From Isoetes taiwanensis (lineage: Eukaryota > Streptophyta > Lycopodiopsida > Isoetales > Isoetaceae), in the NCBI GenBank assembly GCA_021234155.1, contig JAJEKV010000017.1, forward strand, positions 737,467-801,466: DNA of 64,000 nucleotides, in the 5' to 3' direction. Under the pieces are notes generated by a model. It was given only the letters and a program-made list of their open reading frames with translations. It was not told the origin of the DNA and made no database searches. This document shows positions 1 to 12,279 of the stretch, piece after piece. How positions within the stretch are numbered: the stretch's first letter is position 1; the number at the start of each line of letters is the position of its first letter. Made by a program: the position numbers and the translations under genes.

Positions 1-2728
1 ATATCCCTACCAAAAAGATGGATTTTAGAAATTCACAATCTTAGGCTCGTGGCAAGGTGTACATAAAAGTGTGGCAATCTAGAAAGATAGGGTCAAAGAA
101 GCCACAAACGTGAAAGCAAAAGAAATAGATGAATCCAAAGGATTTAATGAACTCTAGGTTTCCAGATCTGATGATGAAGAAAGCTTTGTCGGTATAGAGG
201 GACTCTCAATCCGCATTGAATTATGAAGGAAAGAAGATGGGGCTAAAGGAGACGTAGACCTGCCATACCTGGTTATGATCGCCCACGTCCAAGTTCAACA
301 ACAGTGGCCCTAGCTTTGGCAACATGGATCCAAGAAAAGACCAAAGAACGATACCATCTCGCAGGCAAAGGTAAAAAAAAGGTGACATTTATAGTCCAAA
401 ACTTATAATAGTGGCAAAGATTTCCAAAAGAGGCAAAATCGGATTCTTCTTCGAATCTAGTGATTTGATGAGCTTGTCGTTATCTTCCAAGAAAGGGGAC
501 AAAGAATAAAAAAAGTAGCATGGCAAAGAAAGAAGCAGTGGAAAGACGGCAAGATTGTTGTTGGCAAGAGAGCTTCTTGCAACCTAATCAAAATCATATG
601 AGCCAACGGACAAATTAGACCGAACTGTAGAATGAAAGAAATGAAATATGAAGGTATTCAAAGTCATGCTTGAACCAAATTCTAATTGCTTCTTCCCGAT
701 AGGTAGGACCATAATCAGCCAAATACAGAAGGCCAAGAGCATTCTTCCCCTAAAATTTTGTTTGCACATACATGTCATCACTAGGATGCTTCAAACAAAT
801 TAGCTTCAAATAAATAGCGTCAAACAAAAAAAGAGACTGGATTATATATGAGTGATATAAAATTGAATTTACATAGGACACTTTTCAACAATAAATGTCG
901 ATGTTATCACATTCAAATTGTCCTATCAATTCAATGTTATCATATTTTCTTCCAATGGTGATATAGTATTTTTAGCATTTTACAAAACGGACCTTTATTA
1001 AGACTTGGCGACCTATATGTACTAGTAATTGATGGGCTGCGGAGTTTTATGCCCTATAAAATCCCAAAATAATAATAGCCCATATAATTATCAACAATCC
1101 GCAAGAACCCATTGGCCTGCATGCAGTTTATCTCATGGATTGAAAATAGGGGGGTTTCTCCCTAGAAAAATCTGGCCATCCTTAAAATTTTTCCGACTAG
1201 ATAAAAAAAATTAGGCAATTTTTGGTCATTTTGCAAAAAAATCCAAAGGAACTGGAAAATAGGCTTCCAAAAAACTGAACTGGATAATATCAAATGTGGG
1301 CTTACATTTTTCCCAGCCGGGCCACTAAATTAGAGCCCTGGTTTATCTCTCCCCCTGTGTCGATAATGCTGCAACCAAGGGCTAGGATTCACCCCCTTGT
1401 GTGATTCTACCTTGTATAGGGGAATGGCAGACCAAATGCCATTCCCCTACAACAGAGAAGTTGGGGAGCTAGTTTTAAGCACAGTTTGGCGAGTATAAGA
1501 ACAAATTTGATGAGTTTTAGCAAGATTCGTATGGGGCTTTCCCATGGCAAAACCTCCGTGTTTCGGAAGGTCCGGTTCATGGTTTGGATGTTCCCATGAG
1601 CCGAGAATCAAGTGGCTGAGGTTAAGAACCTCATTCAGAAAATAATCCCGACGAATACTTTTGGACCTGGGCCTGACCTCATCCAGGTCCGGCCGTCCAT
1701 GGGAAAGCACCCTAAGCAAAGATAGGCGAGTTTAAGCACAGATTTGACGAGTATAGGCACAGATTCAGAAGGTTTAAGCATAGATTGGCGAGTTTAAGCC
1801 TAGGTCACAGAAAACGTCCACATTAGGGAAAAAAAACGTTTTTCGCACGTGCGGAACTGATTAAAAAAAAAAACGCAAAAAATACACGTATTTCTTCTAT
1901 AACTTTTCCGGTCAAAATTCCGGGCAAAAAAATGTCGGACTTTTTGGCGCCGTTTTTGACCCGTTAGGGTTCTTCTCCACTACACACGATCTGTAACAGA
2001 TTTCTGGCCGGATTTGCTGTAACATACGCCAGTAAGCCATTTGCATCCATCGATTCTTAACCGCAGGATCCATTTGCATCCATTTGACGCCAGCAAGCCA
2101 TTTGCATCCATCGATTCAAAGTTTCTGTCATGATGTATCAGACCTCTCTGAGAATTTTCATGGAATGAAATATCATCATCTTTTTCCTAAGATGAAATTC
2201 GCAGCTTTTTTTTTACGTTTTTATTCTAAACTAGAAGAAAACGCTTTTTTTTTCATCGCTTTAAAGGGCTCTAAAAAAAAACCTTGAAAACGTTTTTTGT
2301 GACCTAGGTTTAAGCATACATAGGCGAGTTTCAGCAGGTTTAAGCATAGATTCGACACTTTCTTTGCATAAAGGAGATGATCTGCTGCGTTTTGCACAGA
2401 TCCGCTGCCATTTCTACCGCTGTTTTCCACAGCTGATTCGGCTGCACAGATCTTTAGTTGATTCGGTTGCTTGATTCATTTGCACTGATCTTCTGCCATT
2501 TTTGCACAGTTGGGTGAGCTGCAACAAACAGTTATATGAAATACTGTTGGGGATTTTGCAATTACACAAATAAAATTCCTTCCTTTCTTTTCCAAGAACT
2601 TTCAAGGAAAGGACAAAAAAAGGCATACATGTGACGTTGCAATGCAAGGTCAATAGGAGATAGAACTGTCGAGTACGACGTTAAAAATGCCAGTTTATTA
2701 TTCCCTTATAAGTTCTGCAAGGTGATCC
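1..2728. other. Gene-free AT-rich DNA
   Basis: No open frame here resembles a known protein and no convincing splice-linked exons were seen. The stretch contains A- and T-rich runs and a family of short degenerate repeats (listed separately). Reading frames up to about 90 codons occur but have no recognisable motif. Confidence 0.6.
1480..1800. repeat. Degenerate short repeats, core GGCGAGTTTAAGCA
   Basis: The phrases 'GCGAGTATAAG', 'GCGAGTTTAAGCA' and 'TTTAAGCACAGATT' recur several times with substitutions between about 1480 and 1800, and again near 2310-2350. They are imperfect and spaced irregularly, so this may be the subterminal region of an old transposon. No target duplication was found. 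Confidence 0.45.
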
Positions 2729-2882
2729 CATCAAAAGAGGAACAAAATATTTTTACCCCGGTTATTGTGATTCCATCGCAAAAAATTCCATCCCGCGGAA
2801 TCACCAGGCCGGAGACTCCGTTATTTGTACCAGAGCCCCCGTTATCCAGACCGACAAGGTCGCCAGTCATTTATACCTTCCT

Positions 2883-3340
2883 GAATCACAACTTTGCTAT
2901 TCCGCCGATGGAATCACCAATTTACGATTCTTCAAGATGGAATCACCGCCATGTATTCCACCGCATTTAATCACAACCAGATATTTATTCTCCGCGAGAC
3001 TAATCACAACCGTGTTATTCCACCGCACGAATCAAAACCGTGATATTTATTCCGCGAGACGGAATCATTAATCGTGTTATTCCGCCAGACGGAATCATAA
3101 CCTTTGCTATTCCGCTGAGACTAATCGCGAATCGTGTTATTCGCCGCTGCATTTAATCACAACCTTTCTATTCCCGCCAGATGGAATCATTTAACGCCCG
3201 ATTCCGTGAGATGGAATCACCACTTTACGATCCCGCCGCATGTAATCACAACATTGCTATTCCGCCAGATGGAATCACAACCATGCGATTCTCGCCGTGG
3301 AATCACAAATGTAAGATTCTTCGAGATAGAATCACCACCA
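2883..3340. repeat. Array of GATTCC/GGAATC half-palindromes
   Basis: A degenerate array inside the left arm of the 2.74-5.07 kb transposon. The recurring unit is roughly GGAATCACAACC followed by TTGCTATTCCGCC and AGATG; spacing varies (about 24-60 bp). GGAATC and GATTCC are reverse complements, so each unit can pair with its neighbours. The right arm (4810-5050) carries the same words at lower density. Confidence 0.65.
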
Positions 3341-4494
3341 TCTACATTGCCCGCAAGTGTCCGGGATTAGATTTGCTAATGTATTATCTCATACTTCAAT
3401 GCACAAATGCAAGTGTTCCGCTTCAAATTGCAAAAGTTATGAACCGCTACTATAGGATTTACGCTGTGATCATGGAAGGTTAACTCGCGGAAATGAGCAG
3501 CAGATGCATCCGATTGCTAGCAACATTCTTCCCATAGATCCGTGATTTTCATATGCATGTGCATTGCATCAATAAAAAGCAAACGCTTGAGTTCAATTTT
3601 TTATTGTTCATGAACCGGAAACTCAATAGATTTTCCCATATCGGGCTTTTCCCCAAGTCTTTCAATCCTCGTTTTTCTCGCTTGCCTTGTTATTATGCTT
3701 ATTGTTTTCCAAAGAATATGGTTGGCTTATGAAGTCTTTTGCATAGTATAATTGTGTATGGAGGCTTAAACACTTGTTTGAAGCAATAGCCGCTTTGCGA
3801 TAGAGAAGAAGCTTGCAGTCGCTATATGAAAAAATGGACATTTTGTCGCTTGTAAAGCCCCGCTATTGGTTTTTGCTTTAAAACGACTTCCTCTTTAGTT
3901 TTCGCGGTTGATTCGCTTTTATTTCTACTTCACCGGAATCCGCGATTTTCAAATTGAAAACGCTTTTGTAAGAGCCGAAATATAAGTCGGGCTCTTGTAA
4001 ATCTCAACTACGGCCTTAAAAATCTACTGGCGTGGCATTATGTGTAAAAATATTTTCACCGGATTCCGTGATAATGGATGCCTGAAAATCTACCGGCTGA
4101 TTCGGGCCATGCTTTTGTGGATTACTACCGACACTTCCAGATCTTCGATTATGCTTTTCCCAGATTATGCATCCAGATTCAGGCCTCAAAGGAAGTTTTT
4201 GATATCCAAACGACATTTGCTTGAACAATGTAGTGAGCTTCCGTGAGCATCCGGTTTCTTGAAGACTCAAATCCATTCAAAAGGAAGGGAGGGGTAGCTA
4301 GAAATTTTACCGCATGCATTTTTATAGAACGTAATGAAAGCACCAAGGAGCAGAGTGAAGCAGAGGAATTCTTTTTGCAATGCATTCTTGCTTCCAGAGA
4401 TTACAAGCCATCATCAAAATCCGCCAAATCACTGAACCGCACCGATTTGAGAACCTAGAAAGCCCCAACCCGCTAGAGCTCCAATATGAAAAGC

Positions 4495-4782
4495 TTAAAT
4501 GGTTTCCCACCTAAAGAGTTTACCTCCAAATAGGGCAAGTGGGTAGAAACCACTTGCATCGAAGTCGCCAAACTCCATAGCCCCCGCTTTGTAAGAACGC
4601 TCGCGTAACAACGCCTCGCTTTCCGCCATAGCCATGTCACGGATCAGAGAAGAAAATAAAACGAGAAAATAAAACGAAAAACAAGAAAAGAAGGAAGATC
4701 TCCTCAACCCCCGCTCAATCGCCATCTCGCCACGGAGCAATACGCCATAGCCCGCGACCTCCCGTAAGAACAAGAGGGTCAA
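4495..4782 (-). other. Open frame inside transposon, possible captured gene fragment
   Basis: On the minus strand a 95-codon frame includes an internal start reading MAMAESEALLRERSYKAG and continues to a tract ending PLALFGG. A GTAAAC sequence directly after PLALFG could act as a 5' splice site, giving the look of a first exon with a T-rich leader. MULE-type elements often capture such fragments, but no source gene was recognised, and the frame may be chance. Confidence 0.25.
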
Positions 4783-5482
4783 AAATTTGAACTTTTATCG
4801 ATATTTTGATAGTGATTCCGCCCCGTGGAATAAAACGCTTGATTCCGTCCTACGGTATTTTTGCGGATGTGATTCCGCCGGAAGGTATAAAATGGACGGT
4901 CAAGATGGACGCTATAGACGTATGGCTGGGATCCATCAGAAAGTACACCTGACAGTGTCAGGTACGGATAACCGGGCCTCCGGAACGGATCCCGTTCTCG
5001 GAGGTCTGTGATTCCGCAGGACGGAATTTTTTGCGATGGAATCACAATAACCAGGGTAAAAATATTTGCACGCATCAAAAGAGGACAAACATTAGGGTTT
5101 ATAAAGTACACTCGCGATGCCGAATCCAAACGAATCAAAATCCCAAAACTCTGTTACTTTTTATTTAAGCATCTCTCAATTTCATAGAGGATGCAAGTGC
5201 TTACAGGTCTGATCCATTTGAACAGACTTGGAAGTTTTATAATCATCTCTCTTTTCTATGAGGATGCAAGTCTAATCTGTGAAGGATTAAAGACAGACTT
5301 AGAAAATTGCATTACACGGCGTCTTAGCCACATGTTGCAATTGCCTTGGTTTAAAGGAAAACTGAAAACAACCTAACTTGCTTGGGTCATTTTAAGTGGT
5401 GCTCCTTGGAACTTTGCAGATCCGTTAGCATTTTAGCAAGCCCTGCAGATCAGTTAGCACGCATGCAGGCTTGTTCCATGAA

Positions 5483-6660
5483 TCAATCATAGTAGATGGG
5501 CAAGTTCAATTCATAACGGGATATCAATTCTTGAGATGATAAATCCCAGAACAGGTTGTCAAGAAGACAGGTTGCATCATTGAACATAACAGAGGGGGCA
5601 CTGTGGCATGATGTAGATTGAGAAGGGCTCAGAGTCTCAGTTTTAACTGAATCAACCTCTGGAAATCCAGGGCTGCAGAAGTTCTCTGGCTCAGAGTCAT
5701 ATTGTAGCTTAAATCTTTGAGTAATACTCATCAGTGAGGCTTTCTGCTTGGGATTTAATGTTGTCGGTTGGAATTTTGAAGTACTTCCGGTGTAGCTTGT
5801 GGAAAGACCTGCCTGAGATTTGCACTTATGTGTATTATTGTAATTAACTTGAAAGAAGGAAGGATTACTATCCATCTTTTGCACTATCTTGGTTGCAGGA
5901 CATCCAGAATCATCCCTATGACTGCATCTGAAATACATTCTGAACAAAGGGGCAGTAAATCAGGACAAGTAAGAAAAAATTACATTGTCACATCACATAA
6001 GTAGTAAGAAGAGAAATGTTTTAAGCCGCAGAAAGTAAAGCATCATTACGAAAAAAATAACATTTAAGCATTATCTCTCTAAACTGTGTCTAGCAAACAA
6101 AAAGTAAACTGAGGAGCAAAAAAGTATAAAGGGCACCTTGAAGAGAAAAAGAATCAAAGAATTTTTACCTAGGGTGTGATGATCCAAGTATATCTTTCTG
6201 TCCATATTTGCGCCAGATATAACCATCATCAGGAGTAACCTCAACTCCCTGGTCATTCTTTGATACAGGGACACAGGTATCAAAAGTACACATAACCCTT
6301 CTGGAGAAAAGAAAATACATTCCCATAATTAGGCATATTCTCGATGTAAAACATAAAACAGAGAATACAAGAACACAAAACAGAGCATTTACCTCCGTTT
6401 GCACCTTGGTCTCTCAGAATTCTCATAAACTACCTCTTTGTTTACACCCAAACCGGCCTCACTAGTTCTTTTAGCAGCTCTGTCAGACTCCCAATACCAT
6501 TCCTTATCATTTCCAGTCCTTGCATTGCTGTTGCTTCCCATCCAGGAGGTTTTGAACTTACTAGCTGCGCCAGCCGATTTGCCGGCTCCATAAATTTCTT
6601 GTTGATTTCCATTCTGATCATTTCATCATAGTCAGTTATTCCTATGCTCGTTGCCATCAT
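5483..6660 (-). CDS. WRKY transcription factor, group III (three exons, frame conflict in exon 1)
   Basis: Nuclear DNA-binding transcription factor; WRKY proteins bind W-box promoter elements, often in defence and stress responses. Exons on the minus strand: 6660-6393, 6300-6169 and 5939-5483. Exon 2 encodes DDGYIWRKYGQKDILGSSHP, with the invariant WRKYGQK core. The intron after it splits the Arg codon of 'HPR', the conserved intron position inside WRKY domains. Exon 3 completes the zinc finger: Cys-X7-Cys (CSHRDDSGC) then His-X-Cys (HKC), the C2HC spacing that defines group III. A basic CKRRR tract spans the exon 1/2 junction. Oddity: exon 1 opens in one frame (MMATSIGITDYDEM to about GSLTELLKE), but the frame that splices into the WRKY domain (SDRAAKRTSEAG to NSERPRCKRR) is offset by one base. 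Exon 1 has 268 bases from the ATG and would need 269, so one base seems lost near 6470-6500, or the first frame is not used. Confidence 0.88.
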
Positions 6661-9600
6661 GATCTTTGAAATTTAAAAATGGTAACAGAAGAATTAGAAG
6701 ATTCTGCCCGTTTCAAGATGAATTAAGAGGGTGTATGGATATTTAAAGCAATGTATGCTCGAATACGCAGGTATAGAATGAAAAATATAGATTGACCTAG
6801 TATTATAACAAAGCTTCAAATCCTAAACAAATGATCAACTACCGGAGTAGCCAAGCAAGAATGCAAAAAGGGGAAGGTGATCTATCAATAACGAATGCCA
6901 GAAAAAAAGGGGCTTCAATAAATTTAAGAGTAAGAAACGCTACTTGGAACTTGAAATGAAAGCTCGTTTATTCGCCGAAGCCGTAAGCGACTCATTTCCA
7001 AGCAAGAACGACGTAGTAATATATTGTTGGCTGATATCGGACACCGTGTAGCCAGTTTTCAAAAAAAAAAAAAATTAATGTCTTTTTTTATTTAAATAAT
7101 TTTAGTTTTTTCGAATGTACATTTCTTTTGTAGAGATGTTTTATTTCTTTTTAGACGATAAAAATTCATTCATTTCAATTCAATTTATTTTATTCTTATT
7201 TTTTTATTTTGTTGTAGTATGATGTAAAAATTGCTTCTTTTTTTTTTTATTCATGTTCGACGCCCATATGGTCATATATATGTTGTATTTGCACCCATCA
7301 CATGGCACATCTTCTTTGTGTGTTCTTTGGCGCATGCTCTAAGGCACGAGGAAGTTCTGAAGGAGATATATGGTTTACTCGGAACATCATACATGGTAAA
7401 GGGATCACATAATAAGTAAGAACACGCGCGAGGACCTTGACAATCCTTCTGAATTGAATTTCTAGCAACTTAGAGTCTGTCGATTTGTCAATTTCAACAT
7501 CATAAGATTGTGATAATTGTAGCAAAGGTTTAACGTGCTTAATTATGCTCCTAAACCTTCGGTGGTGCATGCATGCTATATATAATCAGCTCGTGCATAA
7601 TACAAAGTTGAAGATATTGTTCATCATTTATTGATCATTGATATATCACGTCATCTTATCTCCATATAAAACAAGAAAGCTCTATCTTTTTCTAGACCTT
7701 GAAAAGACTTTAAAGGATGCTTCCTTTATCCCATGGAACCCACCTAGTGTTGAAACCATCGATTCCTCTCCTACAATTGAGGCCACATCTTACATTTCGG
7801 CCTAAAGTGTCTGTTATAGGCTATCTTGTGAAAAAACGTTGTAAACCTTCTAACTACTAAATTAATGACTTTTTGGAAGATTTAAAGAACCTAAACATCG
7901 TGAAAAACATTATGTACCTTAACCACTTATTCTTGCAGGTTAACCAGATCCGCCGCTTCCATCGTCCGATAAAACAGGGTTATAATGCATAACTCTTGAA
8001 TATTCTTTCCTTATAGAATATTCGTAATTACCGGTTTAATCTATGGAATATTCGAATACTCAATGTCATCGTTGACATAAGCATCTTCAATATCGAGATT
8101 CATAAGACCAGCTATGTCGAGGCCCGTGAGTGTCCATTGGTTTGTTAAGCTTGTTAGGAATAATATTGTGCTTAATTCCATACTCTCCAGATGCTTCCCC
8201 TCGACAATATGCAATGTACTTTCTACCTCGGGAAGGAACGATATTTGTCAAAGGAGCTATACTACGTTAAATGAGCTTAGCTTAAGGAAGAACTCGATGG
8301 TCTTGTCTAGAGGATGGGGACCGCTCAAAAAAAACATATGGATTGCTCATTGGTGATGTACTTTCATTTGAGGTTGTCGACAGGTTCGGATGGAACATGC
8401 ACATCCTTCGCAGCCAATACACAGGTTTACTGTGGTTCATGTTGACGTTATTTGAATCCTGTATTAGTCTTTGTTGATGGTGTTAATGCTCCATCCTGCA
8501 CAACATGTATCTCAATTCCAATTGAATATGTCTTCATTCAACATGCATTTGTAACAAGGTTGCTTGATAAGTAATCCAGCTTCTTATTTCTTCATAATGT
8601 TATGTTGACAACAATTTGTGGAGTGTTTGCACAATAAGCATCCAATCTATTTGTCTGTCCTTTACACCATGCTGGCATGTTCAGATAGATGTTTGAACAA
8701 TAAGGATCCAGTTGTCACATAATCCTTCACGTCCTTATCAGTTTAACCTCTTATCTTTACTTCACACGCCTTTCGACTGTTACTACTTATGTGGATGTTC
8801 CAGTTTGCAATGGCCTAAGTTAATACACTGCCATACCATCAATCACCTCTTACATTGTCCATTATCTTTGGAGATAAGCAAACTAATTTCTACCGTAGCA
8901 ACTTTACTTCTTCGCTTGTTAAAACTACACATTCGAAGACGCTTTTGAAAATGTAAACATTCATTATGGTGTGTTGTTAATGTTAATAATGAATAACGGC
9001 CTCCCATTTTCTTTCACCATAAAAGATAATAGAACTTCATAATCAAAACTAAAATATGGAAGAATTTATGCTTGCAAACCGTGAATTAGAAACCGACATT
9101 GTCATATATGCATTTTCTTATTGTGAACATGAATGCATACTCTTTATACGCTGCATATTCCTTTTCCTTAACAAACCGACATTGCGGTGTGTAAGTATCC
9201 CATCACCGATCACCATGCAAGTACCGAGCAGAATCACAATGACTCTTTAGTGAGCTTCATCACCAAGCAGAAAGCTCTTCTGATAAGAGACTCAGCTCCG
9301 TATTCAATGGCCGAAGATCTATTCGAACACTAACGCGCATCATAAGCCAAGATGTGATTGTGTTGTTCAACATCGTGGGTATAGTCTCATGAAGGAGAGG
9401 GATATTTCTACATTGATAACATTCTATTTAGCGCGGAGATGTTTATCGACTGACGAAATGCGCTCTTTCGTCGGCGAAAAATGCTTTTTAGGCACCAGAA
9501 AGTTGCTGCTAGTTTGGTCGTGCACTTTGTTTTATGGGGTTCGCTTAATATAGCCGTTGAAGAGGAAATGTAGAGAAGTTTAGGAAATAAAGTTAGAAAA

Positions 9601-9859
9601 TGATTAATAAGAGGAAAAGTTTGCTTAAAATGCATAACCCTAATTATTCTAGACTTGCTGAATCCTTTTGTACCTTGGATCAATTGACTAAACTTCTTTA
9701 CATGTCATCTTCAACACCCAAATTTAGCGGAGGTGATTGGCTATCCTCGACTGCAAGAATCGGTTTGTAGGTATGTCATCTTCGATGAAGCTCTTGTAAT
9801 GATCATGTTGCTTTATAATTGTATAGCCTTCCTTGCATTTGTATGTAGTTTAGTATCTT
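6661..9859. other. Region without recognisable genes upstream of the WRKY gene
   Basis: The first few hundred bases should include the WRKY promoter and leader, but no element could be assigned with confidence. Poly-A/T runs near 7055-7230 suggest old retroposon debris. Open frames up to about 90 codons show no known motif. Confidence 0.5.
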
Positions 9860-10310
9860 GGTATTTATGTAGTGCTAAAGAGAAATTATCAAGAAGAAGC
9901 TTTGCATTTTGAAGATTGTCTGCATCAGCAACAAGAAAGAGAAACGTGGCATCAAAGATACCGGGATTGCATTTCCGCGGAACCATCCTCCATACTCATA
10001 CCTTTTCACTATTCCATCCCCAAGACGGCCTTAGCAAATAGTCAGTGGAGAGGACCTCAGCTACTATTGTGAACAAACGTGGAGCTAATGGGCATCCTTG
10101 GCAAACTCCCTGTCCAACCAAAAATACAGTGGAGGGTTCCCCCTGAAAAAGCACAGTAGACCGTGCAGAGATATGGAGCTTCATAACATCACTGGTGAAC
10201 TGCTCACAAAAGCCCAATGTCAAGAGGCTTTTTTCAAAAATTCCCAATCTACAATCGGCCATATGCCTTTGAAAAATCTAATTTAAGATAGGCTATACAC
10301 TAACCTTCAA
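9860..10310 (-). mobile_element. LINE reverse-transcriptase fragment (decayed)
   Basis: Read on the minus strand, this carries a LINE-type reverse transcriptase core. At about 10300-10265 it gives AYLKLDFSKAYG (the catalytic-Asp 'DFSKAYD' block). It then gives LTLGFCEQF and QGVCQGCPLAPRLFTIVAEV, the strongly conserved 'QGCPLAP' block, and finally FLFLVADADNLQNAKLLLD near 9920-9870, a damaged form of the 'YADD' catalytic block. Stops and frame shifts lie between blocks, so it is inactive. The QGCPLAP variant differs from the LINE at 30-34 kb, so this is a different LINE family. Confidence 0.8.
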
Positions 10311-12270
10311 TCCGCCCAATACATATCCACAATTTCAAGGGCGCTTCGTTTCTATCCCACAAAGAATCATAACATTATTATAGAAATAGCTTAAAGTTAC
10401 TTAATGTTTAGTAATCGATCTCAAGGAGTTTCATGCCATGTGATAGATTGGCAATATTTAGTCAATGGTCTTTAACGATTTGTTGCGCACTACCTACCAC
10501 ATCGCGGTAAGAGCTGGTTTTTCCTATTAATCTATGCAAAATCTATATGGTTGAGATGCCATACAAGCATGAAAGCAAACGTGGAGAGAAGTGAATCTAA
10601 TCTAGGTAAAAGAATATTACCTGTAAACCCCAATTTGTCCCTTGCATATCAAAATTCTATAGTGCAAACACCCTTGTTGTCTTGGATGCATTGCTTGGCA
10701 TTTTTTCAATCTTTGCTGTGGATATTGGTATAATGTATATGCTGGTGAATATTCATTTCGCATAATGCCGATAGATATTCATTTCGTATATGCTGCATAA
10801 TGCTCTAAATAGGGAGATCAAAGTGATGAAAAGCTAGAGATCAAATCAAGGGACAACCAAGATAATTGACTGTGCACAAATCAATAAGTTTGGCATGGAT
10901 GACTGGCAAATGTGGAGTCCTATTAATAAGAGGCTAGAAATATGCGGCACCATCAATGGTAGGCTAGTGCGGCATTAATAGAACATGGGGTCAACAAGTA
11001 GTTCTTATAACCTCCATTCAAGGTACACAAGTGCACCAATGATGGAACATTATGTCAACAATTGGGTGCAAACCCCCTTTCATTCAAAACGGAATTGCCA
11101 GAGCTAGGCCCATCAGATGGATTAGAAGAGGATATCATTAGAAAGCCTAGAATCTAAGGTTTCTAATGATATACAATATGGTTATAGTTAGGATGTATTT
11201 CAATGTTTTTATAATGGTTTAACCTTAAGTGGGCCAAATATGGCGCTCCTCCCCTACGCAATACCCAGAGACCCCCTAATGTGGGCAAACAAGCGCCTCC
11301 CTTCCATCTGCCTAATGATAGGATACACCCTAGAAAGCCCCTCGAAACCGTGCAAAACATATGCACTAGGTTTTTTAGGTCAACGAATACATCAACAATA
11401 ATGTTCTATTATTTCGTTTATATTTGGGGAGGGTATCTCACCGAAGGTTGGGCCTAGATTTTGGCTGGGTTGTATAAAAAACCACAGAGAAAGCGTATTT
11501 CTTAGCTTGTTTGAGCTGCTTATTTTGGCCAAGAATTCCAAAAACGGGGTGCTTGTTGGCTTGAGCATTGCAAAAATTGGCTAAGACATGGTTTGAGAAT
11601 AGAAGGATAAGAAAGCATGCAGGTTTCTTTTTTGGGCAGGCATGGGCATGGATGGGAGGCTTGTATGGCGGATCTTCTGAATTGCGAATCATCGCGACCA
11701 ACCTCTTCCCTTTTCGTTCGTTTCTTCTTTTCTTGGATTCGATTGCAATCGGATTGTTATTCAGAGTTATTTGCATGCTCGGCAGATGGAGATTGAGAGT
11801 GTGGTGGATACAGCGGTGATTATTGGGTTATTTAGCAGTCCGGCAGATGGAGATTGAGAGTGTGGATACAGCGGTGATTATTGGGTTTTTTGCCTAGATC
11901 GGAGCAAGCTTTGCATGTAGAAGGCACGCCAGCCGGGTCCGGGTTGATTCTAGTAGGGTGTGAGCGGCCAAGAGAGGCGTCGCCTAGCCCTGGCCGGGCA
12001 ATGTCAGCCCGGTGGTTTTTTTTTTTTTTTCCTTCTAACCATGTATTGCTTTTGGACCATTGGAAATGGCAAAAGCGCTTTAGTGATTTAAAATTTAATG
12101 GCCCTTTGATTTTGGATAGAGCACGTAATATTCCAAAGAATCAATGGCCAGAAATCAAGGATAGAAAAAAACCCGATAAGGATAAGGAATGCTTCTAAAC
12201 AAAAAACCCCACAAACCGCTACTTCTACAATCCATCCACAACCCATGGGCAACCCATAGTGCGCAAAAGA
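10311..12270. other. Gene-free stretch
   Basis: No exon or protein family was recognised. The only clear structure is the 11.8-kb tandem duplication listed separately and a T13 run near 12017. Confidence 0.5.
11779..11887. repeat. Tandem duplication, two copies, about 58-bp period
   Basis: The string CGGCAGATGGAGATTGAGAG and what follows (GTGTGG, ATACAGCGGTGATTATTGGG) is present twice in a row. The first copy has an extra TGG. The near identity implies a recent local duplication. Confidence 0.8.
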
Positions 12271-12279
12271 TATTTACAT
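12271..12279 (+). repeat. Left target-site duplication of the MULE
   Basis: TATTTACAT directly abuts the left terminus and is repeated exactly at 15257-15265 next to the right terminus. Nine bases is the standard Mutator duplication length. Confidence 0.92.

Larger units (their letters stand above)
2741..5072. mobile_element. Long-TIR DNA transposon (MULE- or foldback-like), about 2.3 kb
   Basis: The two ends are inverted copies of each other. The left end reads ATATTTTTACCCCGGTTATT and continues into GTGATTCCATCGCAAAAAAT; the reverse complement of the right end gives the same text with scattered changes. Close similarity runs about 70 bp and weaker similarity about 200 bp, both sides reaching a shared 'TTTATACCTTCC'. 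Flanking the element is an exact 12-bp direct repeat, CATCAAAAGAGG, at 2729-2740 and 5073-5084, as expected for a target-site duplication (it could be read as 9 bp if the termini begin slightly further out). No transposase was recognised inside, so it looks non-autonomous. Long inverted ends with internal repeats fit Mutator-like or foldback elements; the superfamily is inferred. Confidence 0.75.
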
